This document shows positions 51,233-60,076 of a stretch of 64,000 bases of DNA, one piece after another (position 1 is the first letter of the stretch; each line of letters starts with the position of its first letter). A program made the position numbers and the translations under genes. This stretch comes from Pseudomonas sp. NFR16 (GTDB taxonomy: Bacteria > Pseudomonadota > Gammaproteobacteria > Pseudomonadales > Pseudomonadaceae): positions 62,001 through 126,000 of the forward strand of contig NZ_FNYJ01000006.1 of assembly GCF_900108875.1 (NCBI RefSeq). Reading direction: 5' to 3'. The notes below the pieces were generated by a model that made no database searches, was not told where the DNA came from, and saw only the letters and a program-made list of their open reading frames with translations.

Positions 51233-53140
51233 ATGACGCCCACCCTGATCAACGCCCACGCGCAGCAGGTGCTGCAAGCGGTGCAGGGCACTCACGCCAG
51301 TGCTGGCGCAGGCCCCGACCTTGCCATCACCCGATCGTGGCGCCGCTGTCTGGATCAACATCGACTCGATCCCGCCAGCCGCCGCGCGCCCGATGTCCTC
51401 GAGCAGCCGCGCCTGCAGGATCACCGCGCGCCGCTGGAACACATGATCGCCGCCGCGCGCTGGCAGATGAACAGCCTGCACCAACAGGTCGGGCGTGATG
51501 GTCATGTGGTGTTGCTGACCGACGCTCGCGGGGTTGCGATCGACAGCGTATTCAACGAGGCCGAGCGTTCGGAGTTCCAGCGCTCCGGGCTGTGGCTGGG
51601 GTCGGTGTGGAGCGAAGAAAACGAGGGCACCAATGGCGTCGGCACTTGCCTGGTGGAGCGCCGCCACGTGACGATTCGGCGTGATGAGCATTTTCGCGGC
51701 AAACACGTCGGGCTCACCTGTTCGGCCAGCCCGGTATTCGATTCCAGCGGCGAATTGCTGGCGGTGCTCAATCTTTCCTCGGTGCGCAGAGAGCAGAGCC
51801 TCGCACAGCATTTTCAGGCCATGGCGCTGACCCAGCTGTCCGCCAGACTGATCGAAAGCTGCTTTTTCCTGGGCAACGAGCCGCACCGTTATCTGTTGCG
51901 CTTTCACCCGGAAGCCGGATTTGTGGGGCTGCTGGGAGAAGGCCTGCTCGGTTTCGACGATGATGCCCGCGTCTGCTCGGTCAATCAGGCCGCTTTGGAT
52001 CTGTGGGACATGACCCGGGCGCAACTGGTGGGCCAGCCGCTTGCAGCGTTAGTGCAGACGCCCATCGAACACCTGTTGAGTCAGGCCAGCGTCCAGCCTG
52101 GCGTGTGCTGGCCACTGCGCTTGCTCGACGGCCGGCTGTTTTACGCTCAGCTTCGCGCACCGCTGCGTACGTCACCACGTACGACGCCCTCGCAACCCCG
52201 CATCAAGGATGCGCGCGTGTGCCTGGAGGATCCGCGCCTGCAGCGCGGCTTCGACCGCGCGCTACGGGTACTGGAGCGGGATGTGCCGGTGTTTCTGCAA
52301 GGCGAAACCGGCACGGGAAAAGAAGCGTTCGCCGCGGCACTGCATCGGGCCAGCAGCAGGGCAGGCCAACCTTTTATCGCGATCAACTGCGCGGCCATTC
52401 CCGAGTCGCTGATCGAAAGCGAGCTGTTTGGTTACCGTGGCGGCAGCTTTACCGGCGCGCGCAAGGACGGCATGGTCGGCAAGCTGGAGCAGGCCCACGG
52501 CGGAATCCTTTTTCTCGATGAAATTGCCGACATGCCGCTGGCACTGCAGACGCGTCTGTTGCGGGTGCTGGAGGAGCGTCAGGTCGTGCCGCTGGGCGGT
52601 GCGTCGGCGCGTCCTCTGGATGTTCGCCTGATCAGTGCCAGCCATCAGGACTTGCAGGCCTGCGTGGTCGACGGCCGTTTTCGTGAGGACCTGTTCTATC
52701 GCGTCGGCGGTTTTGCCGTGCAGTTGCCGCCGCTGCGCGAGCGCTCCGACCGAGACGCGCTGCTCGACCTGCTGCTGCGCGATGAGGCCAAGGGCGTGCG
52801 GATTCAGCTGGAGCGGGGCGTCAGGGAACATTTGCTGGCGCACCCCTGGCCGGGCAACGTCCGACAACTGCGCACCTGCCTGCGCACATTGATCGCGCTG
52901 GCCCGGGAAGGGCGCGTGACGCTCGACGATGTGGCCGAGCTGTTGCCGGACGGCTCGGCGGTGGCGCTGAACCCCTTGCATCAGTCCGAGCGTCAGACGC
53001 TGCTCAGCCTGATCGAAGCCGAGCACTGGCATATTGCTCGGGTCGCCGCGCGGCTGGGCATCAGTCGCAATACGCTGTATCGCAAGCTGCGGCATCACGG
53101 CATCGTTCGTCCCGGCCGGCCCGACCCGCTGCCCTCGTGA
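51233..53140 (+). CDS. Sigma-54-dependent activator, AcoR-like
   Basis: Encodes 635 residues from MTPTLINAHA (GGAGAAC upstream); the frame is open back to 48995 only because it is antisense to the monooxygenase. It has an N-terminal GAF-type sensor (about 60-200, ending VLNLSSVRREQSL) and a PAS-like segment (230-310). The AAA+ core has Walker A GETGTGKE, the sigma-54 contact loop ESELFGYRGGSFTGARK (the usual GAFTGA loop reads GSFTGA), Walker B GGILFLDEIADMPL and an arginine finger region FREDLFYRV. A Fis-type HTH ends it (RLGISRNTLYRKLRHHGI). It probably drives the divergent flavin monooxygenase gene. Confidence 0.9.
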   Translation: MTPTLINAHAQQVLQAVQGTHASAGAGPDLAITRSWRRCLDQHRLDPASRRAPDVLEQPRLQDHRAPLEHMIAAARWQMNSLHQQVGRDGHVVLLTDARGVAIDSVFNEAERSEFQRSGLWLGSVWSEENEGTNGVGTCLVERRHVTIRRDEHFRGKHVGLTCSASPVFDSSGELLAVLNLSSVRREQSLAQHFQAMALTQLSARLIESCFFLGNEPHRYLLRFHPEAGFVGLLGEGLLGFDDDARVCSVNQAALDLWDMTRAQLVGQPLAALVQTPIEHLLSQASVQPGVCWPLRLLDGRLFYAQLRAPLRTSPRTTPSQPRIKDARVCLEDPRLQRGFDRALRVLERDVPVFLQGETGTGKEAFAAALHRASSRAGQPFIAINCAAIPESLIESELFGYRGGSFTGARKDGMVGKLEQAHGGILFLDEIADMPLALQTRLLRVLEERQVVPLGGASARPLDVRLISASHQDLQACVVDGRFREDLFYRVGGFAVQLPPLRERSDRDALLDLLLRDEAKGVRIQLERGVREHLLAHPWPGNVRQLRTCLRTLIALAREGRVTLDDVAELLPDGSAVALNPLHQSERQTLLSLIEAEHWHIARVAARLGISRNTLYRKLRHHGIVRPGRPDPLPS

Positions 53141-53374
53141 CTGCCCGTGCGCAGAAAGCGGCGACGCTGCCAGCGCGCGCTTTCCAGAGTCTCGCCCGTG
53201 TTGGTCTGAACCTTGCTACTTCCCCTGTACAGGACGCCTCGCCAACCGAAAATTGACGCAAGGCGCCTGCACCTTCTCGCAGACACGAATCGGCACGCTC
53301 CCAGATGAGCTGCCTTGGAGCCAGCCTTGAGCACCCTCTCGGAAATTGCAGCAAACCTTTTGAAGCGTGAACAC

Positions 53375-53557
53375 ATGACCGAGGCGCCTGGTGCGCAAGG
53401 CGCCGCGCCGGCGGGGATGGGCTGGGAGCAGTTGATGGCGCTCTCCCAGGAGAAGGACGTGCTCAAGTGGCAGGCGCAACTCAGCGACCTGATCACCCGG
53501 ACGCAAGGTCAGCGTCGGGTGACGGTCATGCGCGTGATTCAGGGCGGGCTGTCGTAA
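53375..53557 (+). CDS. Small hypothetical protein
   Basis: Encodes about 60 residues (MTEAPGAQGAAPAGMGWEQL, then MALSQEKDVLKWQAQLSDLI); the frame opens at a TTG 20 codons earlier. It is helical and soluble. There is no clear ribosome site and an opposing frame overlaps, so it may not be real, though codon use is plausible. Confidence 0.4.
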   Translation: MTEAPGAQGAAPAGMGWEQLMALSQEKDVLKWQAQLSDLITRTQGQRRVTVMRVIQGGLS

Positions 53558-53585
53558 AACCTGGATGATTCGCCCGGGTAACAGA

Positions 53586-53617
53586 CGCAGCGCGGCTTGA
53601 AGCAATACCGCGCTGCG
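53586..53617. terminator. Long-stem hairpin
   Basis: CGCAGCGCGG and CCGCGCTGCG form a perfect 10-bp stem with a 12-base loop. It lacks a T run. It lies after the small gene and before the transporter gene. Confidence 0.4.
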
Positions 53618-53751
53618 GCTCACCCAGGCCGCTGCATCGAACTTCGTCCGAGTCTTGAAGTATGTCCGTTAGGCGGCATTGGTCGACATATTGGCGTTAG
53701 CCTGCACGTTCAGGGCGCGTTAAAGTCGCCACCATGTTCCTGCACATCCGG

Positions 53752-54759
53752 ATGAAAGAGATGACGCGCCCTCGGTTTTTACCTGACAACTTCACCCTGA
53801 CGCTGGTCGCCGTGGTGATCATCGCAAGCTTTTTGCCCGCCAGTGGGCAGGTCGCGGTCGGCTTTGGCTGGTTGACCAATATCGCCATTGCCCTGCTGTT
53901 CTTCCTTCACGGGGCGAAACTCTCGCGTGAGTCGATCATCGCCGGTGCAGGCCACTGGCGCCTGCATTTGCTGGTGTTCGGCCTGACCTTCGTGCTGTTC
54001 CCGCTGCTGGGCCTGGCGCTCAAGCCGGTGCTGTCGCCGCTGATCGGCAGCGATCTTTACATGGGCATCTTTTACCTTTGCGCACTGCCGGCAACGGTGC
54101 AGTCGGCAATTGCCTTCACGTCGCTGGCGCGCGGCAATATTCCGGCGGCGATCTGCAGCGCGGCGGCGTCGAGTCTGTTCGGGATTTTCCTGACCCCGCT
54201 GTTGGTGACGCTGCTGCTGAATGTTCACGGCGAAGGCGGCTCGACGCTCGATGCGATCATCAAGATCAGCGTGCAGCTGCTGCTGCCGTTCATTGTCGGC
54301 CAGATCGCCCGCCGCTGGATCGGTGCCTGGGTAGGGCGCAATAAAAGCTGGCTGAAGTTCGTCGATCAGGGCTCGATTCTGCTGGTGGTCTATGGCGCAT
54401 TCAGCGAGGCGGTCAACGAAGGCATCTGGCACAAGATCCCGCTCTGGCAACTGGGCGGTCTGGTGGTCGTCTGCTGTGTGGTGCTGGCGCTGGTGTTGAC
54501 GGCCTCGACCCTGCTGTCTAAGGTCTTCGGCTTCAATCAGGAAGACCGCATCACGATTCTGTTCTGTGGTTCGAAGAAAAGCCTGGCGACCGGCGTCCCG
54601 ATGGCGCAAGTGCTGTTCGCCGGCAGCACCATCGGTGTGTTGATCCTGCCGCTGATGCTGTTTCATCAGATTCAGTTGATGGTTTGCGCGGTGCTCGCCC
54701 AGCGTTACGCCAAGCGCACTGAACCGGTTGCGGAACTGATGGCGCAGGTCGATCCGTAA
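53752..54759 (+). CDS. Bile acid:sodium symporter-like membrane transporter (SBF-like, YfeH type)
   Basis: Encodes about 335 residues from MKEMTRPRFL; ATGs six codons upstream and three downstream are alternatives. About ten transmembrane helices are seen: LTLVAVVIIASFLP, NIAIALLFFLHGAKLS, LVFGLTFVLFPLLGLALKP and so on. Motifs ALLFFLHGAKLSRE, CALPATVQSAIAFTSLARGN and FCGSKKSLATGVPMAQVLF are those of the SBF-like branch related to bile-acid/sodium symporters. It imports or exports an unknown organic anion across the inner membrane. It is followed by a terminator and stands alone. Confidence 0.85.
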   Translation: MKEMTRPRFLPDNFTLTLVAVVIIASFLPASGQVAVGFGWLTNIAIALLFFLHGAKLSRESIIAGAGHWRLHLLVFGLTFVLFPLLGLALKPVLSPLIGSDLYMGIFYLCALPATVQSAIAFTSLARGNIPAAICSAAASSLFGIFLTPLLVTLLLNVHGEGGSTLDAIIKISVQLLLPFIVGQIARRWIGAWVGRNKSWLKFVDQGSILLVVYGAFSEAVNEGIWHKIPLWQLGGLVVVCCVVLALVLTASTLLSKVFGFNQEDRITILFCGSKKSLATGVPMAQVLFAGSTIGVLILPLMLFHQIQLMVCAVLAQRYAKRTEPVAELMAQVDP

Positions 54760-54786
54760 TCGTCTTGGTGTCACGCCGCTGATATG

Positions 54787-54814
54787 AAAAAGCCCCGATG
54801 ATTCGCGGCTTTTT
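54787..54814 (+). terminator. Rho-independent terminator
   Basis: AAAAAGCC and GGCTTTTT stem with a loop of about 12 bases and a T run, between the convergent transporter and hemerythrin genes; it can serve both. Confidence 0.75.
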
Positions 54815-54837
54815 GTGTCTGCAAGCGTTGATCGCGA

Positions 54838-55281
54838 TCAGGCTTCGGCCAGTTGTTCCTCGTATTCCTTGACGTACTCGCCCGCCAGTTTCACTTTCTG
54901 CTTGTCGTCGAGCAGTTTTCCGGCCATCTGGAAGAACTTCTGCTCCTCTTCCTTCAAGTGATGGTGGACCTTCTCCGAGAGCTTCTTGGCGGTCGCCAGC
55001 CAGGCCGGGCTGGACATTTCGGTCTCATCCAGTTCTTCCATCATCTCGTCCATCTCATGGTGCTCGGAAATGGCATGGCGGCTCAGATCGACGCCGTTGT
55101 CGAACTGCATCAGCGGGATATAGAAGAAGCGCTCTTCGGCGGTTTCATGAGCCTGGAGTTCGGCCTTGAGCTGCTTGTACGCCTCAACGCGCTCCTTGCT
55201 GTCGCCGTGGGTCCGGGTCAGTGCATCGGCGTAACCGCGCTGCCGGTCATGGCTTTCTCTCAGGGCTTCGAAAATGTTCAC
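54838..55281 (-). CDS. Hemerythrin HHE domain protein
   Basis: Encodes 147 residues as a four-helix bundle. Iron ligands can be seen as H11 in ESHDRQR, the H-E-T-A-E-E-R-F-F pair near 46-50, HAISEHHEMDEMM near 68-75 and HHHLKEEEQKFF near 105-112. HHE proteins bind a di-iron centre and sense or buffer oxygen, nitric oxide or iron in the cytoplasm. It is convergent with the transporter gene and probably monocistronic. Confidence 0.85.
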   Translation of the reverse strand: MNIFEALRESHDRQRGYADALTRTHGDSKERVEAYKQLKAELQAHETAEERFFYIPLMQFDNGVDLSRHAISEHHEMDEMMEELDETEMSSPAWLATAKKLSEKVHHHLKEEEQKFFQMAGKLLDDKQKVKLAGEYVKEYEEQLAEA

Positions 55282-55492
55282 GGTGTGATTCCTAGGTCAA
55301 CGGCAGGTGTGCCTATTGCTAGACCCTCGGCGACGATCGGACGTTCCGTAAGGGCAGGGGCATAAGCTTAGATCCATACGTTTCTTTCATATCTGTGGGC
55401 AGTTTTTATAATAAAAACGAATTTAGGCCTGGGTGCTCATGCTTTTCCATGCTGAGCGTCCTGTTTCAGTCGCCGTCAACCCAAGGATCGCC

Positions 55493-56434
55493 ATGTCCCT
55501 TCGCACCCTCATCGTCGCCGCCACTCTGCTGCTGGCGGCGGTCACAGCCCACGCCGAGCAGGTCATCAATATCGGCTATCAACGGTCTTCGACGCTGTGG
55601 ATTTTGCTCAAGAACGACGGACAGCTCGAACAGCGCCTCAAGCCGTTGGGCTTCACGGTCAGCTGGCATGAATTCAGCAGCGGCCTGTTGAGTGCCATGA
55701 ATGCCGGCAGCGTTGATCTGCACGCAGATGTGGCGGATGCCTTTGCCCTGTTTACACAGGCCGCCAACACGCCGCTGACCTATTACGCCCGTGAGAACCC
55801 GTCGCCGACAGCGCAGGCAATCATCGTCCAGGACAACTCGCCGATCCACAGCCTGGCCGATCTGAAGGGCAAGCGCGTCGCGGTGTCCAAGGGCTCGGGC
55901 AGCAATTTTCTGTTGATCTCGGCGCTGAAAAAAGCCGGGCTGACCCTCGCTGATATCCAGCCCGTCTACCTGGAAGCGCCGGACGGCGTGGCGGCGTTCT
56001 CCAGCGGCAATGTCGACGCGTGGGCGATCTGGGACCCGTTCCTGGCGACGCAACAGCGAGAGCACCATGTGCGTGTATTGGCCGATGGCAGTGATGGCGT
56101 TGCCAACTACAACCGTTTCTATGTCGCCAATACAAGCTTCGCCAAGGCCCACCCGGACGTGCTGCAAGTAGTCTTCGATACCCTTCATGACGCCGGGCAG
56201 TGGGTCAAAGGCCATCCGCAGGAAGCGGCGAAAAACCTGGCGCCGCTGTGGGGCAACCTGCCGACGGCAACCGTCGAGCTGGCCAACAGCCGTCGCAGCT
56301 ACGACATCGTGCCGGTCAAGATCGACCAACTGGCCGAGCAGCAGCGCATCGCCGATTACTACTTCGAAGCCAGGCTGATTCCCAAGCCACTGAAAATTTC
56401 CGACATCGCCGTCTGGGTGCCCAAGGCCAACTAA
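55493..56434 (+). CDS. Aliphatic-sulfonate-type ABC transporter substrate-binding protein
   Basis: Encodes 313 residues from MSLRTLIVAA with AAGGATCG upstream. The signal peptide is 1-21 (ending THA). The mature part has the SsuA/TauA fold: VINIGYQRSSTLWILLKNDG, SSGLLSAMNAGSVDLHADVA, IHSLADLKGKRVAVSKGSGS and a DAWAIWDPF strand. It delivers sulfonates or related organosulfur compounds to an ABC transporter in the periplasm; the membrane and ATPase parts are not next to it. It is followed 14 bp later by an LLM flavin monooxygenase, so the pair is probably for sulfur scavenging. Confidence 0.85.
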   Translation: MSLRTLIVAATLLLAAVTAHAEQVINIGYQRSSTLWILLKNDGQLEQRLKPLGFTVSWHEFSSGLLSAMNAGSVDLHADVADAFALFTQAANTPLTYYARENPSPTAQAIIVQDNSPIHSLADLKGKRVAVSKGSGSNFLLISALKKAGLTLADIQPVYLEAPDGVAAFSSGNVDAWAIWDPFLATQQREHHVRVLADGSDGVANYNRFYVANTSFAKAHPDVLQVVFDTLHDAGQWVKGHPQEAAKNLAPLWGNLPTATVELANSRRSYDIVPVKIDQLAEQQRIADYYFEARLIPKPLKISDIAVWVPKAN

Positions 56435-56448
56435 GCAGGAGACTGTCC

Positions 56449-57774
56449 ATGAGTCGTCACATTCACCTGTCTGCCTTTCTGCTGACCGGCCCGGTCATCC
56501 ACAGTCACGCGGCCTGGCGCCACCCTGAAACGATCGGCAATTATCTGGACCCTGAGTACTACGCGCGCACGGCGCGGGTGGTGGAAGAAGGGCTGTTCGA
56601 TTTTCTGTTTTTCGCCGATCGTCTGGCCGTCGGTGACCAGATGGGCGGCTCCCGCGATGTGGCGTTGCGTTACGGCGCCCAGGATGCGACGCGTCTGGAT
56701 CCGCTGCCGATTCTGTCCTATCTGGTGGGGCAGACCAGCAAGCTGGGGCTGGGCGCCACGCGTTCGACCACTTACTACGAGCCCGCGCACATCGCCCGAG
56801 AGTTCGCCACGCTGGATCATCTGTCCAAAGGCCGGGCGGCGTGGAACATCGTCACGTCCATGAACGACAGCGAAGGGCGACTGTTCGGCAAGGACAAGCA
56901 CCTTGAGCACGATCTGCGGTATGACCGCGCCGATGAGTTCGTCGAAGTGGCGCTCAAGCTATGGCGCAGTTGGGCGCTGGATGCCTTGAAGCTGGATCGC
57001 GAAAGCGGTGTGCTGGCCGACCCTTCGAAGATTACCTCCGTGCAGCATCAGGGCGAGTGGTTCAAGGTCGAAGGGCCGCTGAACATACCGCGCACACCGC
57101 AGGGCCGTCCGGTGCTGATCCAGGCCGGTTCGTCGGGGCGAGGGCGGCGGTTCGGTGCGCGCTGGGCCGAGGCGATCTTCACCATTCACCCTCACCTGAA
57201 AGCGATGCAGGCGTTTCGCGAAGACGTGCGTGGGCAAGTCGTGCAGCAAGGGCGCAGTGCCGACAGTTGCAAGGTGTTGACCGCCGTGATGCCGTTCATT
57301 GGTGGCAGCGAGGCCGAAGCGCGGGCCAAGCGCGCCCGGCACAACGCGCTGGCGCGTCCAGAGTTGGGGCTGGTGACGCTGGCCTCGCAATTGAACGTGG
57401 ACCTGTCGCCGTTTCCGCTGTCGGCCACGCTGGCCGAAATTGCCCGTGATCCGTCGATCCATCCGGCTGCCGCCGAGAAGCTGCTGATGCAGGGCGCGCA
57501 GACCACGTTGGAGGAACTGGGGCGGATCTTCGCCAGCAGCGTTCGGGTCCCGCAACTGGTGGGAACAGGCGCGCAGATCGCCGATCAACTGGCGGAATTG
57601 TTCACCCAGGGTGGCTGCGATGGCTTCGTGATTTCTCCGGCGTATCTGCCCGGCTCGTTCAGCGAGTTCGTCGAAAGCGTGATCCCGCACTTGCAGCGCA
57701 AAGGGCTGTTTCGCACGGCTTACGAAGGCTCGACATTGCGCGAGCATCTGGGGCTTGCCCCGCTGGAGGATTGA
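56449..57774 (+). CDS. LLM-class flavin monooxygenase, NtaA/SnaA/DszA type
   Basis: Encodes 441 residues from MSRHIHLSAF (AGCAGGAGA upstream). Features of the FMNH2-dependent NtaA/DszA group: HPETIGNYLDPEYYARTARV, FDFLFFADRLA, GATRSTTYYEPAHIAREFAT, GRAAWNIVTSMNDSEGRLFG and LIQAGSSGRGRRFGARWAEA. Enzymes of this group oxidise sulfones, polyaminocarboxylates or sulfonates using reduced FMN from a separate reductase. Same operon as the sulfonate binding protein (14-bp gap), which points to an organosulfur substrate. Confidence 0.9.
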   Translation: MSRHIHLSAFLLTGPVIHSHAAWRHPETIGNYLDPEYYARTARVVEEGLFDFLFFADRLAVGDQMGGSRDVALRYGAQDATRLDPLPILSYLVGQTSKLGLGATRSTTYYEPAHIAREFATLDHLSKGRAAWNIVTSMNDSEGRLFGKDKHLEHDLRYDRADEFVEVALKLWRSWALDALKLDRESGVLADPSKITSVQHQGEWFKVEGPLNIPRTPQGRPVLIQAGSSGRGRRFGARWAEAIFTIHPHLKAMQAFREDVRGQVVQQGRSADSCKVLTAVMPFIGGSEAEARAKRARHNALARPELGLVTLASQLNVDLSPFPLSATLAEIARDPSIHPAAAEKLLMQGAQTTLEELGRIFASSVRVPQLVGTGAQIADQLAELFTQGGCDGFVISPAYLPGSFSEFVESVIPHLQRKGLFRTAYEGSTLREHLGLAPLED

Positions 57775-57805
57775 GTCCGCGAACGCTGACTTTATCTGAA
57801 TCGCC

Positions 57806-57902
57806 CCCTGTGAGAGCGAGTTCGCTCGCGAAGAAGCCGGTCCCGCCGACGCTGCTTCAGTGGCTGACCTCGAATTTTCGCGAGCACGCCCGCTCCCACA
57901 GT
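57806..57902. repeat. Pseudomonas REP doublet
   Basis: CCTGTGAGAGCGAGTTCGCTCGCGAAG (57807 onward, shown in parts: CCTGTGAGAGCGAG and TTCGCTCGCGAAG) and its inverted partner TTTTCGCGAGCACGC / CCGCTCCCACAG near 57875-57902 form the usual inverted pair of REP units of Pseudomonas. Such pairs sit outside genes and can stabilise messages or serve RAYT transposases. Confidence 0.75.
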
Positions 57903-58045
57903 GAGTGGCATTCGTCCCGGCTTCAGGGTGTGTCCGGACAATCTGCATCCTGTACAGCGTATTGACAGCCTCTCTTGCTCAATTCCGGGCTGACATCCGG
58001 AGCATGCTGCGTATGATGGGCCCGACGTTTTTTTGCAAAGGGCCC

Positions 58046-58774
58046 ATGTCGATGATGAAGTTTTTCGCCGCGCTGCTGTGCGTATTCACGGGTTTTGCCC
58101 ATGCCGAACCCGCTCTGCTGGGCGACCTTGCCTTGCCCTATCTGGCCGCTGCCCCGGCGGACACCCGGAACAAACCCCTGATCATCTTCCTGCACGGCTA
58201 CGGCAGCGATGAGCGTGATCTGTTCGGCATCAAGGACGAGTTGCCCCAGGATTACACCTACCTGTCAGTGCGCGCGCCGCTGGAAGTCGATGGCGGCGGT
58301 TACAAATGGTTCAGCCAGGACACCGCTCAGGCCGAGTACGAAGGCGTGACCCGAGACGTTGACCAAAGCACCGATCAGCTCAGGACGTTCATTCAGCAAG
58401 CCACGGAAAAATACGCCACCCAGCCCGACAAGGTGGTGCTGATCGGCTTCAGCCAGGGCGCGATGATGAGTTACCAGATCGGCCTGCAATACCCGGAACT
58501 CGTCCGCGCCATTGCGCCACTGAGCGGCAAGATCCTGGCCGACCTGAATGCCCGCCTGAAACCTGACGATCACCTCAAACCGTTGAAAGTCTTCATCGGC
58601 CACGGCACGGCCGACACCCGCGTGGCATACACGGGCGCAACCGATGCGCAGACCGTTCTGGAAAACCTGCTGATCAGTCCGCAGTTTCACGCGTATGCCG
58701 GAGCAGGGCACACGATCACGGGAACCGAGGTGACCGATCTGAAGCGCTGGATCGAGACCGTGCTGAAGCCTTGA
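58046..58774 (+). CDS. Exported alpha/beta hydrolase (phospholipase/carboxylesterase type)
   Basis: Encodes 242 residues from MSMMKFFAAL (AAAGGG upstream). The signal peptide is 1-21 (ending AHA). The catalytic triad of the carboxylesterase/LYPLA family can be placed: Ser in IGFSQGAMMS, Asp in GHGTADTRV, His in GAGHTITG; the oxyanion strand is IIFLHGYGSDERD. It hydrolyses esters in the periplasm; the substrate is unknown. It stands alone behind the REP pair. Confidence 0.85.
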   Translation: MSMMKFFAALLCVFTGFAHAEPALLGDLALPYLAAAPADTRNKPLIIFLHGYGSDERDLFGIKDELPQDYTYLSVRAPLEVDGGGYKWFSQDTAQAEYEGVTRDVDQSTDQLRTFIQQATEKYATQPDKVVLIGFSQGAMMSYQIGLQYPELVRAIAPLSGKILADLNARLKPDDHLKPLKVFIGHGTADTRVAYTGATDAQTVLENLLISPQFHAYAGAGHTITGTEVTDLKRWIETVLKP

Positions 58775-58817
58775 CCGCGCGAATGAATTCGCCCCGCACG
58801 GCGAACTGCCCCTCCGG

Positions 58818-59672
58818 TCACAGTCCCTGGCTGCCGCGAATCAGTTCATACGCCCTGCGGGCCAGTGGGTTGACGGTGTTGGGCCGTATCCACAGGTGAT
58901 AGGTGACGTCCGGCAATCGCGGCAGTCCGTCGGCTTCACCGAGTACGCGCATGTCCGGGCCGAGCATTTCCATGCTGCGCGCCGTCACGCCCAGCCCTGC
59001 GCGGGTGGCGGCTTTGATGCCGATCAGGTTTGACGCCAGGTAGGCCTGGCGCCAGGCGATGTTGGCGCTTTCCAGCGCCTGAAGCGCGTAGCGACGGTAG
59101 ATGCTCGGTTCGTCCACCAGAATCAATGGAATCGGCTCGCCCGGTACGTGGATGTATTGCGCCGAGCAGATCCACCAGACCGGCGAGGTGCGCAGGGCGA
59201 ACCCTTCGAGCGCCGGATCCTCGCGGGTCGAAATCACCATGTCGACCTTGCCGCGGTGCAGGTCCTCCATCAGGAACGGGCTGCGGCCCACGTCAATTTC
59301 CAGACGCAGCCTGGGCGCCGACCGGGCGATGTGGCTGAGGATGGGCGGCAGGATGGTATCGGCGATGTCATGAGGCGAGCCGATGCGCAGCACGCCGCTG
59401 AGGCTGCTTTCGCGCAGGGAATTAAGCGCATCGTCGTTGAGCGACAGCATCTGCCGGGCGTGGCGCAGCAGCTGTCGCCCGGGCTCGGTGAGCTGCTTCT
59501 GACGACCCTGTTTCTGAAACAGACTGACACCGATCTGCTGTTCGAGGCGCTGCATGTGCTGCGTCACTGATGATTGCGTGCGCGACAGCTGCGCGCCCGC
59601 GCCGGCGAAACTGTGATGATCGACAACGGCAACGAAGGTGCGCAGCAGTTCGAGATCGAGTGTCGAGGACAT
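58818..59672 (-). CDS. LysR-family transcriptional regulator
   Basis: Encodes 284 residues. Winged HTH at 4-62 (LDLELLRTFVAVVDHHSFAG, LSRTQSSVTQHMQRLEQQIG) and an effector domain from 90 (LRIGSPHDIADTILPPIL). It is divergent from the amino-acid binding protein operon starting at 60077, with 400 bp between them, so it may regulate that operon; the small frames in the gap are not convincing. Confidence 0.9.
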   Translation of the reverse strand: MSSTLDLELLRTFVAVVDHHSFAGAGAQLSRTQSSVTQHMQRLEQQIGVSLFQKQGRQKQLTEPGRQLLRHARQMLSLNDDALNSLRESSLSGVLRIGSPHDIADTILPPILSHIARSAPRLRLEIDVGRSPFLMEDLHRGKVDMVISTREDPALEGFALRTSPVWWICSAQYIHVPGEPIPLILVDEPSIYRRYALQALESANIAWRQAYLASNLIGIKAATRAGLGVTARSMEMLGPDMRVLGEADGLPRLPDVTYHLWIRPNTVNPLARRAYELIRGSQGL

Positions 59673-60076
59673 GTTTTCTATCCTGTAACGTCAGTATGTG
59701 TAGGCGCGAGGCTTGTGCCGCCGATCTGCCGGTTAACGGCTATGAATCGGGCGACAGCGCAGTCTGGCGTGCTGCGCGCCGAGTCGACAACGGAACGCGA
59801 GACAAGCCACGCGCAGGAACGAATTACATCAGATGCGCAGGCCAATACATTACGGATTTTTATGAATACGAAACACCGTTTCTTTCAGGATATTCACGAA
59901 GCCCAATAAACACGTACTTATTCCGCTTTGCGCTAAGCCGTGAAACCAGAAAGTTATAACCATATTTGATATTTGCATTTCCGTTGCTGTTGATTGCTCC
60001 CCTAGGATGCGTTCATTACAAGGCGCCGGCCCACGAGTCTCAGGCGCCGAGCCGATGATCTTTCGAGGGGAAATCC
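59673..60076. other. Divergent intergenic region
   Basis: Holds the presumed promoters of the LysR gene and of the binding-protein operon. The right half is AT-rich (TAACCATATTTGATATTTGC). Two overlapping plus frames here are unrecognised and not called. Confidence 0.5.

Noticed and set aside
53779..54774. A 331-codon minus-strand frame opposite the SBF-like transporter
   Set aside because: Extremely Gln/Arg/His-rich composition typical of the antisense of membrane proteins; the plus strand has clear helices and motifs.
56200..56448. Upstream extension of the LLM monooxygenase frame to 56200
   Set aside because: It overlaps the sulfonate binding protein in another frame. The ATG at 56449 has a good ribosome site and matches the family start.
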